A stretch of DNA of 24,192 nucleotides from a virus. Positions 7,579-16,122 of this stretch are shown here, in pieces; position 1 is the first letter of the stretch, and each line of letters begins with the position of its first letter. Where the stretch lies: positions 1-24,192 of IMG/VR virus record IMGVR_UViG_3300028228_000470. One strand, 5' to 3'. Position numbers and translations under genes: made by a program. Below the pieces are notes generated by a model. The model did not search any database. It was not told the origin of the DNA and worked only from the letters and a program-made list of their open reading frames with translations.

Positions 7579-10519
7579 ATTCGATTATGTGCTGCAAGCC
7601 AGCGCATCGGGGTTTACCTCCGAAGTGCAAAAGGCAGAACGCTCTGTTGACGGCTTGGATAAGTCGCAGAAAAACGCCAAGCGCTCAGGCGATGACTGGT
7701 CGAAAGGCACTGAAAAGCTGACGACTGCATTTAAGGCGCTGGGCGTTGGTCTGGCTGTGGCTTCTGCTGCTGGTGCCGTTATTTTTAATAAAATGATTGC
7801 CGCCACTATCGAACAAGATAGGGTAATGGCGCAGCTCAATGCGACATTGAAATCAACAGGCGGAGCAGCTGGTAAAACTGCTAGCGATCTAGCCAAAACT
7901 GCCGCTGAACTGCAAAAGATCACAACATACGGCGATGAAGCCATTATTTCGGCACAGTCTTTGCTGCTAACATTTAAGGAGATAAAGGGAGACAATTTCG
8001 ACCGCACGACCAAAGCCGTTTTGGATATGTCAACAGCAATGGGCACTGATTTAAAATCGGCAGCTATTCAGCTCGGCAAGGCGCTCAACGATCCAGCCAC
8101 TCAACTTTCAGCACTGTCTCGGTCTGGTGTTTCCTTTTCGGAATCGCAGAAGGAAATGGTTAAGGCGATGGTCGAGTCTGGAAACATCGCAGAAGCGCAG
8201 ACACTCATCCTTAAAGAGCTTGAATCACAGTTCGGCGGATCTGCTGAGGCAGCTAGAAACACGCTAGGCGGCGCTCTGGAGGGACTTAAAAACAACTGGG
8301 GTGATCTATTCGAGGTTCAGGGACAGGCGTCTGAGGGCATGGTCGATTCCATAAATACGCTAAACCAGACCATATCTGACCCGCAATTTAAAGAGTCGAT
8401 GGACGCGATTTTGAACGGCCTCATAGGTATAGTTAATTTTGCCGCTAAAGGCGCTGCCGCGATTGCATTTTTATACCAGACCATTGCCGGTACACGAGAA
8501 AAAACGCTAGTTGATCTTGGAGAGGAGATTGATACAGTAAGCACTGCGCTTGCGAACCTTGAAAAAAACCGGCGGGGCAGCTCTGCGACCGCAATTAAAT
8601 ACCGCGCTCAACTCGTCAGTTTACAGAAAGCATATGACGCAGAAGTAAAAGCGATCAATTCCGCAGGCAAATCTATTACGGCGCTATCGCCGATTATTGT
8701 CACGGCTACAGAGCGAACTGCGTCATTTGCAACAGCAACAGAAAAATCCTCCACGGCTTTAATCAAAAAAGCCGCATCATGCAGCAAGGCTGCAACTGAG
8801 GTTGCCAAGCTATCCCCGATTATCGTCACCGCAACGAGAAAAGCTGAAGTATTCGGAACGGCTAACGTTAGTGCAGCAGAAGAAACCTCTGAGGCGTGGG
8901 AGTCTGCACGCAGCACGCTGTCTGATTTCTTTTTTGAAATGGCCCGCGATGGAAACAACGCTTTTGATACCCTAGTAAAGGGATTTAAAGCGATGATCGT
9001 CAAGATGCTGGCCGAGGCTGCGGCTAACCGCATACTGTTGGCCGTGGGAATTGGCGCGACTTCCGCCGGCGCTGCTGCGGGTAGCGCCTCATCGCTGCTG
9101 TCTGGCGGTAGCTTTTTGGCTGGATTATCCGGTGGCATTGCTGAGGCTGGGCAGGGATTTTATGAGGGTATCGGGACATTTGCCAGCAACAACGGGCTGA
9201 CAGGAATCGGTGACGCGGCTTATACCAAAGGGCTAAACACGTCGCTTACGTCAATTGGGCTTGATATTGGCGGCGGGCTTGTGGGGAGTTTTCTCGGCAC
9301 TAAAGCGTTTGGCGAAACCAGTGGTATCGGTGCAGGCATTGGCGGGATTGCTGGTTCTATCGCTATACCTATTCCTGGACTTGGCGCTGCGATTGGCAGT
9401 TTTATCGGCAGCGGCTTGGAGTCGCTTTTCGGACAAGATAACAACGGCAACAACGCTGCCAGCGCCAGCTTTAACTTAGGCACAGGCGCCAGCAGCTCGC
9501 GCGGCATTGGTAACAGTTTCGATCAAGCCAACGTGGATGGCGCTAATACGTTGGTTAGAGTTTTGCAGTCTTTCTCTGATGCCATTGGCGGTTCAACGCT
9601 ATCTAATAATCTTGAGATTGGCAACAAGAACGGCATTAAGTACAACAACGTCAGTTTCGGACAGGATGTTGAGGCTTTCTTGCAGGTAGCGTTCGACGAC
9701 ATTATTAAGTCAGCGACCAACCTTAAAGAAAGTTTAAAGCCGCTAATACTCAGCTTTGAAGGTGCCTCTGGTGAAATAGCACGCTTTGCAAATTCTATTG
9801 CGTCGATAGATTCGCAAGCCGGAATCAACACAGTCACAAATGCGATTGAGCAGTTTAACGCTGTGCAGCCGTCTATAGCAAATGCTTACCAAGACCAGAC
9901 AGACGCATTGCAACTGCTGATAGATGGATACGATGGCTCTCTGTCTGCCTCAGAGCAATTAGCGGCGAGCTTGTTTACCAACAAGGTAGCAGCCTACGAG
10001 TTCGCGCTTGCCATTCAGAGTATTGGCCGTTCTCTTGCTGATCAAGCCGATGCGCAGGCAGTATCAATACGCGAGTCTGTAATGTCTCCACAAGAGATTT
10101 TAGACAGGCGCATCGGGGAAGCTGCATTTTTGCGGCAGGGTTTGGATCAGCAGACTGATCCCGTACTGGCTGCCGAAATAACGCGGCGGTATCTTGAGCT
10201 TAACAGGCTAATTTTTGACAGCATTACTGATGAACAGCAAATCTCTAATGCTGAATTATTCGCAGGTAACGCCGAAAGTTCCAACGAGGTTTTACAAAGG
10301 ATACTTCAAGGGGCTGTTGATGGCCTTGAAAACACGCAGAACAGCATTAATGAACAGGTCGCTACTATGCTTCAGAGCGCTGGCACGGGACTGCTTGAGG
10401 CAGCGGAAGCGCAGCAGCGGGCGGCAGAGACAACGCAAAGCGCTGCGGAACTATTGCGTGACGTTTTAAACAATTTCAACCCTTTCAACTCTTTTCGTTA
10501 TAGCGAGATTGGAAACTGA
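7565..10519 (+). CDS. Tail tape measure protein
   Basis: 984 residues, the longest intact frame. The N-terminus (GRFDYVLQASASGFTSEVQK) and the following charged helices are typical of lambda-family tape measures. A hydrophobic segment at ~58-78, a long region with SAAIQLGKALNDPATQLSAL and LGGALEGLKNNWGDLFE, and a glycine/alanine-rich hydrophobic stretch at ~490-640 all fit the family. It sets tail length and exits ahead of DNA. At roughly 0.15 nm per residue the tail would be near 150 nm. The peptide LSPIIVTAT occurs twice (~374 and ~416), suggesting a short internal duplication. The stop overlaps the next ATG. Confidence 0.93.
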   Translation: MATGRFDYVLQASASGFTSEVQKAERSVDGLDKSQKNAKRSGDDWSKGTEKLTTAFKALGVGLAVASAAGAVIFNKMIAATIEQDRVMAQLNATLKSTGGAAGKTASDLAKTAAELQKITTYGDEAIISAQSLLLTFKEIKGDNFDRTTKAVLDMSTAMGTDLKSAAIQLGKALNDPATQLSALSRSGVSFSESQKEMVKAMVESGNIAEAQTLILKELESQFGGSAEAARNTLGGALEGLKNNWGDLFEVQGQASEGMVDSINTLNQTISDPQFKESMDAILNGLIGIVNFAAKGAAAIAFLYQTIAGTREKTLVDLGEEIDTVSTALANLEKNRRGSSATAIKYRAQLVSLQKAYDAEVKAINSAGKSITALSPIIVTATERTASFATATEKSSTALIKKAASCSKAATEVAKLSPIIVTATRKAEVFGTANVSAAEETSEAWESARSTLSDFFFEMARDGNNAFDTLVKGFKAMIVKMLAEAAANRILLAVGIGATSAGAAAGSASSLLSGGSFLAGLSGGIAEAGQGFYEGIGTFASNNGLTGIGDAAYTKGLNTSLTSIGLDIGGGLVGSFLGTKAFGETSGIGAGIGGIAGSIAIPIPGLGAAIGSFIGSGLESLFGQDNNGNNAASASFNLGTGASSSRGIGNSFDQANVDGANTLVRVLQSFSDAIGGSTLSNNLEIGNKNGIKYNNVSFGQDVEAFLQVAFDDIIKSATNLKESLKPLILSFEGASGEIARFANSIASIDSQAGINTVTNAIEQFNAVQPSIANAYQDQTDALQLLIDGYDGSLSASEQLAASLFTNKVAAYEFALAIQSIGRSLADQADAQAVSIRESVMSPQEILDRRIGEAAFLRQGLDQQTDPVLAAEITRRYLELNRLIFDSITDEQQISNAELFAGNAESSNEVLQRILQGAVDGLENTQNSINEQVATMLQSAGTGLLEAAEAQQRAAETTQSAAELLRDVLNNFNPFNSFRYSEIGN

Positions 10520-10854
10520 TGGCTACTGTCGCATTTCCCACGGGCTATAACCTTACGAGGGATTCAAGTTTTCGCAACGCATCCACTGAGCAATTTGATG
10601 TAATGAGCGATGGAGCGCCACGATCTCGGACGGTGACCAGTAAGCGTTACGTTACGATAGGTTGCCGCTTCAATGCTTTGTATCGCGCTGAAAAAGACAC
10701 ACTTGAGGCGTTCATTTACGCCAACAGCGCAAACACGATTACATGGACGATTGACGGTATCAACTACTCTGGCCGCATTGTGAGCGATCACCAGACAAGC
10801 ATGACCGGGATATTATTTAACATCTCCTTTGATTTTTACGCGGAGATTATTTGA
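10519..10854 (+). CDS. Minor tail protein, gpM-like
   Basis: 111 residues directly after the tape measure, the lambda gpM position and size. It has a predicted beta-rich fold, with the RYVTIGCRFNALYRAEKDTL core, a TITWTIDG hairpin and a final FNISFDFYAEI strand that resemble gpM-type distal tail proteins. It probably sits at the tail tip where the tape measure C-terminus docks. The ATG shares one base with the tape measure stop, and its own stop shares one base with the next ATG. Similarity is recognised from layout and pattern only. Confidence 0.7.
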   Translation: MATVAFPTGYNLTRDSSFRNASTEQFDVMSDGAPRSRTVTSKRYVTIGCRFNALYRAEKDTLEAFIYANSANTITWTIDGINYSGRIVSDHQTSMTGILFNISFDFYAEII

Positions 10855-11369
10855 TGGACTTAACAACAGTCCAATTTAATAGAGTTCGCAGCGGCGCAAC
10901 GAAGCCCGTATATCTTGTGGAGCTGGAGCACGCGGGATTTTTGGAGTATTTCGCCACGGCTGAGGATGTGGTTTATAACGGTAATTCCTATTTTGCAAAC
11001 GGCCTTGATGTGTCAGATTTTCGTGATCAGGTATCTGCAAGCATAGATTTATTTGCGACCCCCGATAGGATTCTCCATTCCATTTCTGGCACATGGAGAA
11101 ACGATAAACGATGTCGAATCTATGCCGTTCCTGATGAGCCGGGCGGCGAAACTAATTATATATTAGAGAGCGCATTCTTGGTGCTTGATGGGGTCATTGA
11201 TTCGTCCTCTTGGTCAGGAACGAGAATCAGAATAACAGCAATACCAAAAACGGTAGCAGAGCTATCAACTCCACGCATAACATTCAACGAGCTGTCTGCC
11301 ATTCTCCCGGCGGTAGGATCGTCGATCAACTGGGAAGGCGGAACGCTTGTCTTGAGGGCTAGGACGTGA
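10854..11369 (+). CDS. Distal tail / hub protein, gpL or DUF2163-like
   Basis: 171 residues from the ATG that overlaps the preceding stop (TGATG). A TTG three bases earlier is less likely. The sequence VYLVELEHAGFLEYFATAED, then VVYNGNSYFANGLDVSD, resembles the minor tail/hub family that follows gpM. The C-terminal half is beta-rich with TRIRITAIPKTVAEL. It would form part of the ring joining the tail tube to the tip protein. Its stop overlaps the GTG start of the tail-tip gene by two bases. Confidence 0.65.
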   Translation: MDLTTVQFNRVRSGATKPVYLVELEHAGFLEYFATAEDVVYNGNSYFANGLDVSDFRDQVSASIDLFATPDRILHSISGTWRNDKRCRIYAVPDEPGGETNYILESAFLVLDGVIDSSSWSGTRIRITAIPKTVAELSTPRITFNELSAILPAVGSSINWEGGTLVLRART

Positions 11370-12259
11370 CGGAGGGAAACGCAGGGCGGCTTACAGCGCG
11401 ATCAGTAAATAATCTGAGATCACGCGGTCTTGAAATCGAAAACACGGCGGCGGATGCACCGATCCCGATTGTGTACGGGCTTCGCCCCGTTGCGGGGATG
11501 AATGCCGGATATGGATTGGATAGCGACGGCAAGTTAATCGTGCGGGTGGTGTGGTGTTGTGGCGAGGTTTTGCAAATTGGCAGTGTGTACATAAATGGCG
11601 AGCCGATGCCGTCAGGGGTGGAGGTCAACCACTACAGGGGCACGGATTATCAGGGCATTGATAATGCCATGCCAGATATTGTAGGCATTGATACCTATAC
11701 CGAGGACATGATATTAATAAAGCCGTTTGGCTCAATGGGTATTGCGTATTCTGTTTTCAGATTCTCTGAGGGTACGATTACTGATGCCCCAAGATTTCAA
11801 GCGTTAATTGCTGGCAGCCTCGTCTATGATACGCGCAAAGTCGATGATTATCCCGATCCGTTTCTGCCTTACGTCGCGTGGGGGATGGAGTTTGTCGGTG
11901 CTGATAATGCCACTCCCGCCGATGTGGATTACGGCGCAAACAATGTGGTGGCTACCTACGCGGGCACGGCAAAGATAACGTCAAATAAATTGGCGCTAAA
12001 TGGTTCCGGCCATGTTACAACGCCCGGCAACGTTGCGGCGGTGCAGTTTGGAACAGGCACATGGACGGTAGAAACCCGGTTTACTGCCACATCAATAGCC
12101 GCAGGATCTCGCGGCATATTGACCAAAGGCGGATCGTTCAGAGTTTTTCAAGACGGCTCAACAATAAAATTAACGGTATCCACCGATGGCACAACGAACA
12201 ACATTTTCGACGGGTTTATGTGCGCTCTGGTGTTGTTTCTGGCACACAGTACAGCGTAA
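11366..12259 (+). CDS. Tail-tip protein, N-terminal piece
   Basis: The 297-residue open frame from a GTG start (ACGTGACGGAGGG) that overlaps the previous stop. Residues ~1-165 are the gpJ-like tip domain (PIVYGLRPVAGMN; SMGIAYSVFRFSEG; SLVYDTRKVDDYPDPF). From ~170 a LamG/concanavalin-like domain begins (YGANNVVATYAGTAK; TVETRFTATSIAAGSRGIL). The domain is cut after NIFDGF. The last 14 residues before the stop are out-of-frame and not family-like. The real continuation is in the -1 frame from 12217. Confidence 0.7.
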   Translation: MTEGNAGRLTARSVNNLRSRGLEIENTAADAPIPIVYGLRPVAGMNAGYGLDSDGKLIVRVVWCCGEVLQIGSVYINGEPMPSGVEVNHYRGTDYQGIDNAMPDIVGIDTYTEDMILIKPFGSMGIAYSVFRFSEGTITDAPRFQALIAGSLVYDTRKVDDYPDPFLPYVAWGMEFVGADNATPADVDYGANNVVATYAGTAKITSNKLALNGSGHVTTPGNVAAVQFGTGTWTVETRFTATSIAAGSRGILTKGGSFRVFQDGSTIKLTVSTDGTTNNIFDGFMCALVLFLAHSTA

Positions 12260-12690
12260 CGGTTGAATTCACGGGAGAGGAGTATCTTGTTTTTTCCGGC
12301 AACACTATCGTTGGCAGAGTGAGCAGCCGCGCCGTTATATTTGAGAATTCAGCGACTTGGCAGTTTGGCGCTATCCAAGCGGCCTCCAGATTTATCGGCT
12401 CGATTGCTGTTGCGCGGCTTACAAAGTCGACTTTTAGATACGGCGGGCAGTGCTCTGCGGCTTCCGAGTCCTCTGCGCCGTGGCGCGAATCCGCTACAGC
12501 TAAGGCGGGCTTTTACTACAACGATTTGTCTGCACTGTGCGCAATGGATTTTGCAGTTAATCGTTTTTACGGTATGGGGGCTACCCAGACCACGCCAAAA
12601 AATCAGATTAATGCCATAGATTTTAACGAAGAATTGATCAAACGATTTAGCGCGTTGCCGGATATCTCTTACGATAAAAGATGTCAATAA
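12217..12690 (+). CDS. Tail-tip protein, second piece (shifted frame)
   Basis: This frame continues the LamG-like domain with YVRSGVVSGTQYSVTVEF and AVARLTKSTFRYGG, then the gpJ-like segment SALCAMDFAVNRFYGMGATQ and INAIDFNEELIKRFSALP. It has no convincing start of its own, so it is a fragment of the larger gene, joined through a one-base deletion in TTT at 12215-12217. It ends at TAA 12688-12690 because of one extra A at 12676-12679. Skipping that A leads into DVNKSAEWFELLC. Confidence 0.65.
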   Translation, partial: YVRSGVVSGTQYSVTVEFTGEEYLVFSGNTIVGRVSSRAVIFENSATWQFGAIQAASRFIGSIAVARLTKSTFRYGGQCSAASESSAPWRESATAKAGFYYNDLSALCAMDFAVNRFYGMGATQTTPKNQINAIDFNEELIKRFSALPDISYDKRCQ

Positions 12691-15079
12691 ATCAGCGGAG
12701 TGGTTTGAGCTGCTTTGTACTTATGCTGATTGCTTTTGGGTGCGCGAGGAAGATGCGATTGTATTAATCCCTGACAGGCCCGTGACGGCTGAAAACCCGT
12801 CCGGCTGGGCGATGGGTGACAACCCTGAATATGCGGTAGATCCCAGCGATGGAAGCTGGACATTCGGCAGCGAATGGACGTATGACGCGACCGACAAAGT
12901 AATGGTCAAGGAGGCAACGGCAGCGCCTGATCTTCCTCAAATAAATCTATTCCAATCTGAGGGGAAGCCATTTGAGGCAGGCGTTTCATATGTGGCAACG
13001 TTACGCTTTATTGGTACTGCGGGCGCTATCCGTCTGGACTTAGGTGCAGAGCAGCTATTTCCACTTGTCAGCTCCACTGGGTCGGCAATAAAAACCACCG
13101 TTGAATTTGTGGCGACAGGCTTTGAAACGGGCAGAGATTTAAGGGTAGAATCGACTGAAATTTTTGAGGGCGTTGTGCTTGAGGCATCAATACGGCGCAA
13201 ATACTGGCTAGAAAATACGCTAGTTGCAAATTCACTTTCCACGAGTTCGGTTCCGGAGGCAGGCACGCCGACAGCTATTAAGCTGAATTACACTCCAATT
13301 CTTTTTGATGATATTAACTGGCCTCCGGCTGTTTACGATGCGCAGTTGCCGGGTGTGTCAGAGGGATTACTGCCTATTATTGAGTCTGCGATTTACATGG
13401 AGGGCGTATACCGATTCCAAGAGGCCGCAAATAAGGCGCTCACGAAGATGGCGCGCATGGTGGGGCGCGTAAAAATTGGATGGATTTCCACGGACATTGG
13501 TATTGCGTTGCGTCGTGGTCTGGTAATACAGCTTAAAGACCCGTCTTCAGAAATCAATGAACTGGTACTGGTCGAGTCTGTTCAGATGATTTCTTACGGC
13601 AGGTATCGAGTGCAGGCGTCAAATTATTCACTGGCACATTACCCATCGGATGCGGTGCCCGTTGGCTTTGGCGTTGTACCTGTTGGCGCAATTCTGCCCG
13701 CGAAGGGTAACTCAGTTCCTGCGGGCTGGGCGGCATGGACTTCGGCAAATGGACGATTTATTAAAGGCACATCTACCAGTGTAGGCGATACAGGTGGCGC
13801 GGCGAGCGTCACTCCTCCGACAATAAATCTCGATGCGGGAAACTCTGCTCATACGGGCCGAGAATCAGGATTTCGGACGATCAATGTCAGGGGCGTTAGT
13901 CAGCGAGGAGGTGCGGCTAGCGAGAATTTTTACAGCGAAACACTGTCTACCTCCGCAGGCGGGCATACTCACACAACTGTACCTGATAGTTTTACGCCTG
14001 ACGTTTACCGCACCGAGTCGAGGATGATTATAAAGACCGAATCGATTTCATCCTCAATTCCGTCTGAAGCTATTGTGTTCGGCGCTACAGGGATTATTCA
14101 GCAGGGCGTAGGGCGATATTTACAGGGCGCAAAGCGAGCGTTAAAGGCTGCGGGCGCGCGCGCAATTGCAGGAATTAATACCAGCGCGCTACTGTTTAAA
14201 AATACATCTACTGTTGCGTTTTCCCACGACCACTGGGACGTTGAGGCCGTCACAGATGGCAAGCCTACTGCATTAAGCAGCACTTACTTTGCTCCAGACC
14301 AGGCCGGGCCGTCACACCTGCACACAGCGGTTGTACTTGCTGGAACTATTTTGCGTCAAATCAATATGCCTGCTTACTGGTCGAGCACCGACTACAAGGT
14401 ATCGCCGGGGATGATATTCGGCTGGGCAGGAAGCTTGACGTTACTACCAGCTAATTACACTCTCTGCAACGGCAGACTAGGGACGCCTGACCCGTCTACT
14501 TTTACGATCGCAATTTCGGCTATTGGCGAGGAGCTTTGGACATGGCAAGCGCCGGGCATTATCCGATATACCGGCCAGACTAATGACGCCGGGCTGCATG
14601 AGCATCAAGGAGCTGTCACTACAGGCGCGTCACTGCCGGTCGCGTCACTGCTGCACGCCATACCGATACAGCATAGACACTTTACTGTGACGCAAAATCA
14701 GGAGTGGGAGCCGCCCTATTACACGCTTGCTTTTATTATGTATAACCCAGTGCCTGTTGTTGGATTTGCTGACGTACTACTGCAAATTCAAGGCGGCGAG
14801 GCAGACGGCGCTACCGTCATCAAGGACGTATCGACATACGATAGAACGGCAACTGTTACCGGAGGGACTGGCACTCTGGCCTATACCGACTCGCAGCTAC
14901 TGTTTGGCATGACAACGATAGCAACCAACAACCACTTAGTACTCTATACCGGCGTTGAGTATCCGCTAGCGTTTACGATTGAGGGTTTCTATCGGATAGA
15001 TTCAATATCTGCGGGTAATATGGTTCTAGCGAGCAACTATACAGGAGCCGGAGCAGGCCGGTTACAGAGTTCGATTTAA
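12680..15079 (+). CDS. Tail-tip protein, third piece: hub, collar and HxH-rich region
   Basis: About 799 residues in the same frame as the N-terminal piece. A possible independent GTG start is at 12740. It begins with the gpJ-like KSAEWFELLCTYADCFWVRE and IPDRPV motifs, then a beta-rich insert (residues ~20-170), a further hub part (YRFQEAANKALTKMARMVGR; IGWISTDIGIALRRGLVIQL), a tail-collar domain (GAILPAKGNSVPAGW; GRFIKGTSTSVGDTGG), five HxH motifs, a second collar-like segment (PGMIFGWAGSLTLLPANYTL) and the start of a C-terminal LamG-like region. HxH repeats in phage tips often bind metal ions (as in T4 long tail fibres). Confidence 0.75.
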   Translation, partial: DVNKSAEWFELLCTYADCFWVREEDAIVLIPDRPVTAENPSGWAMGDNPEYAVDPSDGSWTFGSEWTYDATDKVMVKEATAAPDLPQINLFQSEGKPFEAGVSYVATLRFIGTAGAIRLDLGAEQLFPLVSSTGSAIKTTVEFVATGFETGRDLRVESTEIFEGVVLEASIRRKYWLENTLVANSLSTSSVPEAGTPTAIKLNYTPILFDDINWPPAVYDAQLPGVSEGLLPIIESAIYMEGVYRFQEAANKALTKMARMVGRVKIGWISTDIGIALRRGLVIQLKDPSSEINELVLVESVQMISYGRYRVQASNYSLAHYPSDAVPVGFGVVPVGAILPAKGNSVPAGWAAWTSANGRFIKGTSTSVGDTGGAASVTPPTINLDAGNSAHTGRESGFRTINVRGVSQRGGAASENFYSETLSTSAGGHTHTTVPDSFTPDVYRTESRMIIKTESISSSIPSEAIVFGATGIIQQGVGRYLQGAKRALKAAGARAIAGINTSALLFKNTSTVAFSHDHWDVEAVTDGKPTALSSTYFAPDQAGPSHLHTAVVLAGTILRQINMPAYWSSTDYKVSPGMIFGWAGSLTLLPANYTLCNGRLGTPDPSTFTIAISAIGEELWTWQAPGIIRYTGQTNDAGLHEHQGAVTTGASLPVASLLHAIPIQHRHFTVTQNQEWEPPYYTLAFIMYNPVPVVGFADVLLQIQGGEADGATVIKDVSTYDRTATVTGGTGTLAYTDSQLLFGMTTIATNNHLVLYTGVEYPLAFTIEGFYRIDSISAGNMVLASNYTGAGAGRLQSSI

Positions 15080-15409
15080 TGACAGCAGCAATCTATTGGA
15101 GCTAATAATTGAAGACACCGTTGTTAAAACTGGGATCACGGTCACTGCCAATAACTGGTTTTACTTTTCGGTTTCTTACGATGGCGCTGGGTGGTATTTC
15201 CATACTGGGATGGTGTCAACGGGCATTGCAACGCTTGCAGGCGGCAGCGCACACGCTGATGCGGGCAGAGCAATGCAAAACGTTTGTATGTAAACGGATC
15301 GGGCGCAGGACGGCAACGGCTATTTCTCCCAGCTTAGGCTAACCGGAGGCTCCGCGCTTAACAAAAAAATACGATCTTAATCCCCGAATCACCTTTTAAA
15401 ACGGCGTAA
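15072..15409 (+). pseudogene. Tail-tip protein, C-terminal LamG remnant in several frames
   Basis: After the stop at 15077-15079, three changed frames carry consecutive parts of one LamG-like C-terminus: RFNDSSNLLELIIEDTVVKT and WFYFSVSYDGAGWYFH, then KRLYVNGSG, then GNGYFSQLRLTGGSALNK, then TILIPESPFKTA ending at TAA 15407-15409. Each junction lies at a short homopolymer (15070, 15277, 15308, 15363). The pieces make sense only as the end of the tail-tip gene. A short ATG frame 15096-15293 covers part of it. Confidence 0.7.
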
Positions 15410-15413
15410 TGAT

Positions 15414-15656
15414 ATGAGCAAAAACGGCTTGGCAAAAAATATTGAAGTCTGTAAATCGCAGTGGGCTGATTATCAGGTGGAGCTTAATTACATTGTCTAC
15501 CCTGGGATTAAGCGCGCTAAAGGACTTTCAGAAACAGTCCACAAAGCCAGCGCAATTGGGGAGGAATTCTTTGACAAGTGCCCACGAATTGCATGGTACT
15601 CAACTGTAATTCGAGTGCTGGTGATCTATCCGTCCATTCTGTATGTCGTACTTTGA
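15414..15656 (+). CDS. Small membrane protein of lysis cassette
   Basis: 80 residues (MSKNGLAKNIEVCKSQWADY...). A hydrophilic N-terminus with a helical segment precedes one C-terminal hydrophobic segment (WYSTVIRVLVIYPSILYVVL), suggesting a tail-anchored membrane protein. It starts five bases after the end of the restored tail-tip gene and lies directly before the lysozyme, so a holin, antiholin or membrane accessory role is possible but not shown. I do not recognise the family. Confidence 0.6.
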   Translation: MSKNGLAKNIEVCKSQWADYQVELNYIVYPGIKRAKGLSETVHKASAIGEEFFDKCPRIAWYSTVIRVLVIYPSILYVVL

Positions 15657-15659
15657 GCC

Positions 15660-16121
15660 ATGATTCTCCACGGCAGGCAGGCGGTTGACGCTGTAGAGAA
15701 ACAGTTAGGGCGCTTACTCAACGACATAGAGCATCGTGTTGTTATGGTCGAGGGATGCAGCACAAAAGAGTATTTTTGCTCGGCGGGCGTACTGACTAAT
15801 GGCGTAGGGCAGACGGGGGTATGGCTGAATAAGACGTTCCCGCAAGCCTTAGAGTACCATATCCAGCGAGTGCGAAATCGGCTTCCGGCGTATGACAGCT
15901 ATCCCGAATATCTTAAGCGCGAGCTGGTGCAGTCGGAGTACCGGGGCGACTTGGGACTATCCCCCAAAGCCATGAGATTAGTTCGCGGCGGCATGTACGA
16001 TCAAGCGGCTATTGAGTTCCTCGACCACAAAGAGTACCGCGAGACTGAATCCGAAGGGATACGAAAGCGCATTGAAGCCGTATCTCACGCGCTCAACCTG
16101 TACCACTGCGAGTTACACTGA
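15660..16121 (+). CDS. Endolysin, T4/P22-type lysozyme (GH24-like)
   Basis: 153 residues. The catalytic pattern E-x8-(C/D)-x5-T is present as E31, C40 and T46 in VEGCSTKEYFCSAGVLTNGV, followed by GVG. T4 lysozyme has E11-D20-T26 with the same spacing, and several lambdoid lysozymes use Cys instead of Asp. The C-terminal helical part (PKAMRLVRGGMYDQAAIEFL) fits the family loosely. It would cut peptidoglycan after holin opens the membrane. No signal peptide or membrane anchor is seen, so release depends on holin. It sits between a small membrane protein and the holin. Confidence 0.78.
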   Translation: MILHGRQAVDAVEKQLGRLLNDIEHRVVMVEGCSTKEYFCSAGVLTNGVGQTGVWLNKTFPQALEYHIQRVRNRLPAYDSYPEYLKRELVQSEYRGDLGLSPKAMRLVRGGMYDQAAIEFLDHKEYRETESEGIRKRIEAVSHALNLYHCELH

Positions 16122-16122
16122 T

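Larger units (their letters stand above)
11366..15409 (+). pseudogene. Large tail-tip/adhesin gene broken by six single-base frame changes
   Basis: Correcting six homopolymers (add T at 12215-12217, drop A at 12676-12679, drop T at 15070-15071, add A at 15277-15280, drop G at 15308-15309, add A at 15363-15369) gives one ~1347-residue frame ending at TAA 15407-15409. Layout of the restored protein: gpJ-like N-terminus (AADAPIPIVYGLRPV), LamG-like insert ~170-355, gpJ-like hub regions (FYGMGATQTTPKN; EEDAIVLIPDRPV), tail-collar segment ~770 (GAILPAKGNSVPAGWAAW), HxH-rich region 867-1105, second collar-like segment ~1013 (LLPANYTLCNGR), second LamG-like region ~1130-1347. It would be the tip complex and receptor-binding adhesin. 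The gene as sequenced cannot make the full protein. Sequencing error seems likelier than decay. Confidence 0.75.

Noticed and set aside
8608-9138. Minus-strand 176-residue frame under the tape measure
   Set aside because: Antisense shadow of an Ala-rich coding region with no start signal.
12203-12222. Programmed -1 frameshift in the tail-tip gene
   Set aside because: GAC GGG TTT ATG does not fit the X XXY YYZ rule. A missing T in TTT restores the frame more simply.
13800-15400. Diversity-generating retroelement target in the tail tip
   Set aside because: No reverse transcriptase or template repeat is in the window, and the differences are single-base length changes, not A-specific substitutions.
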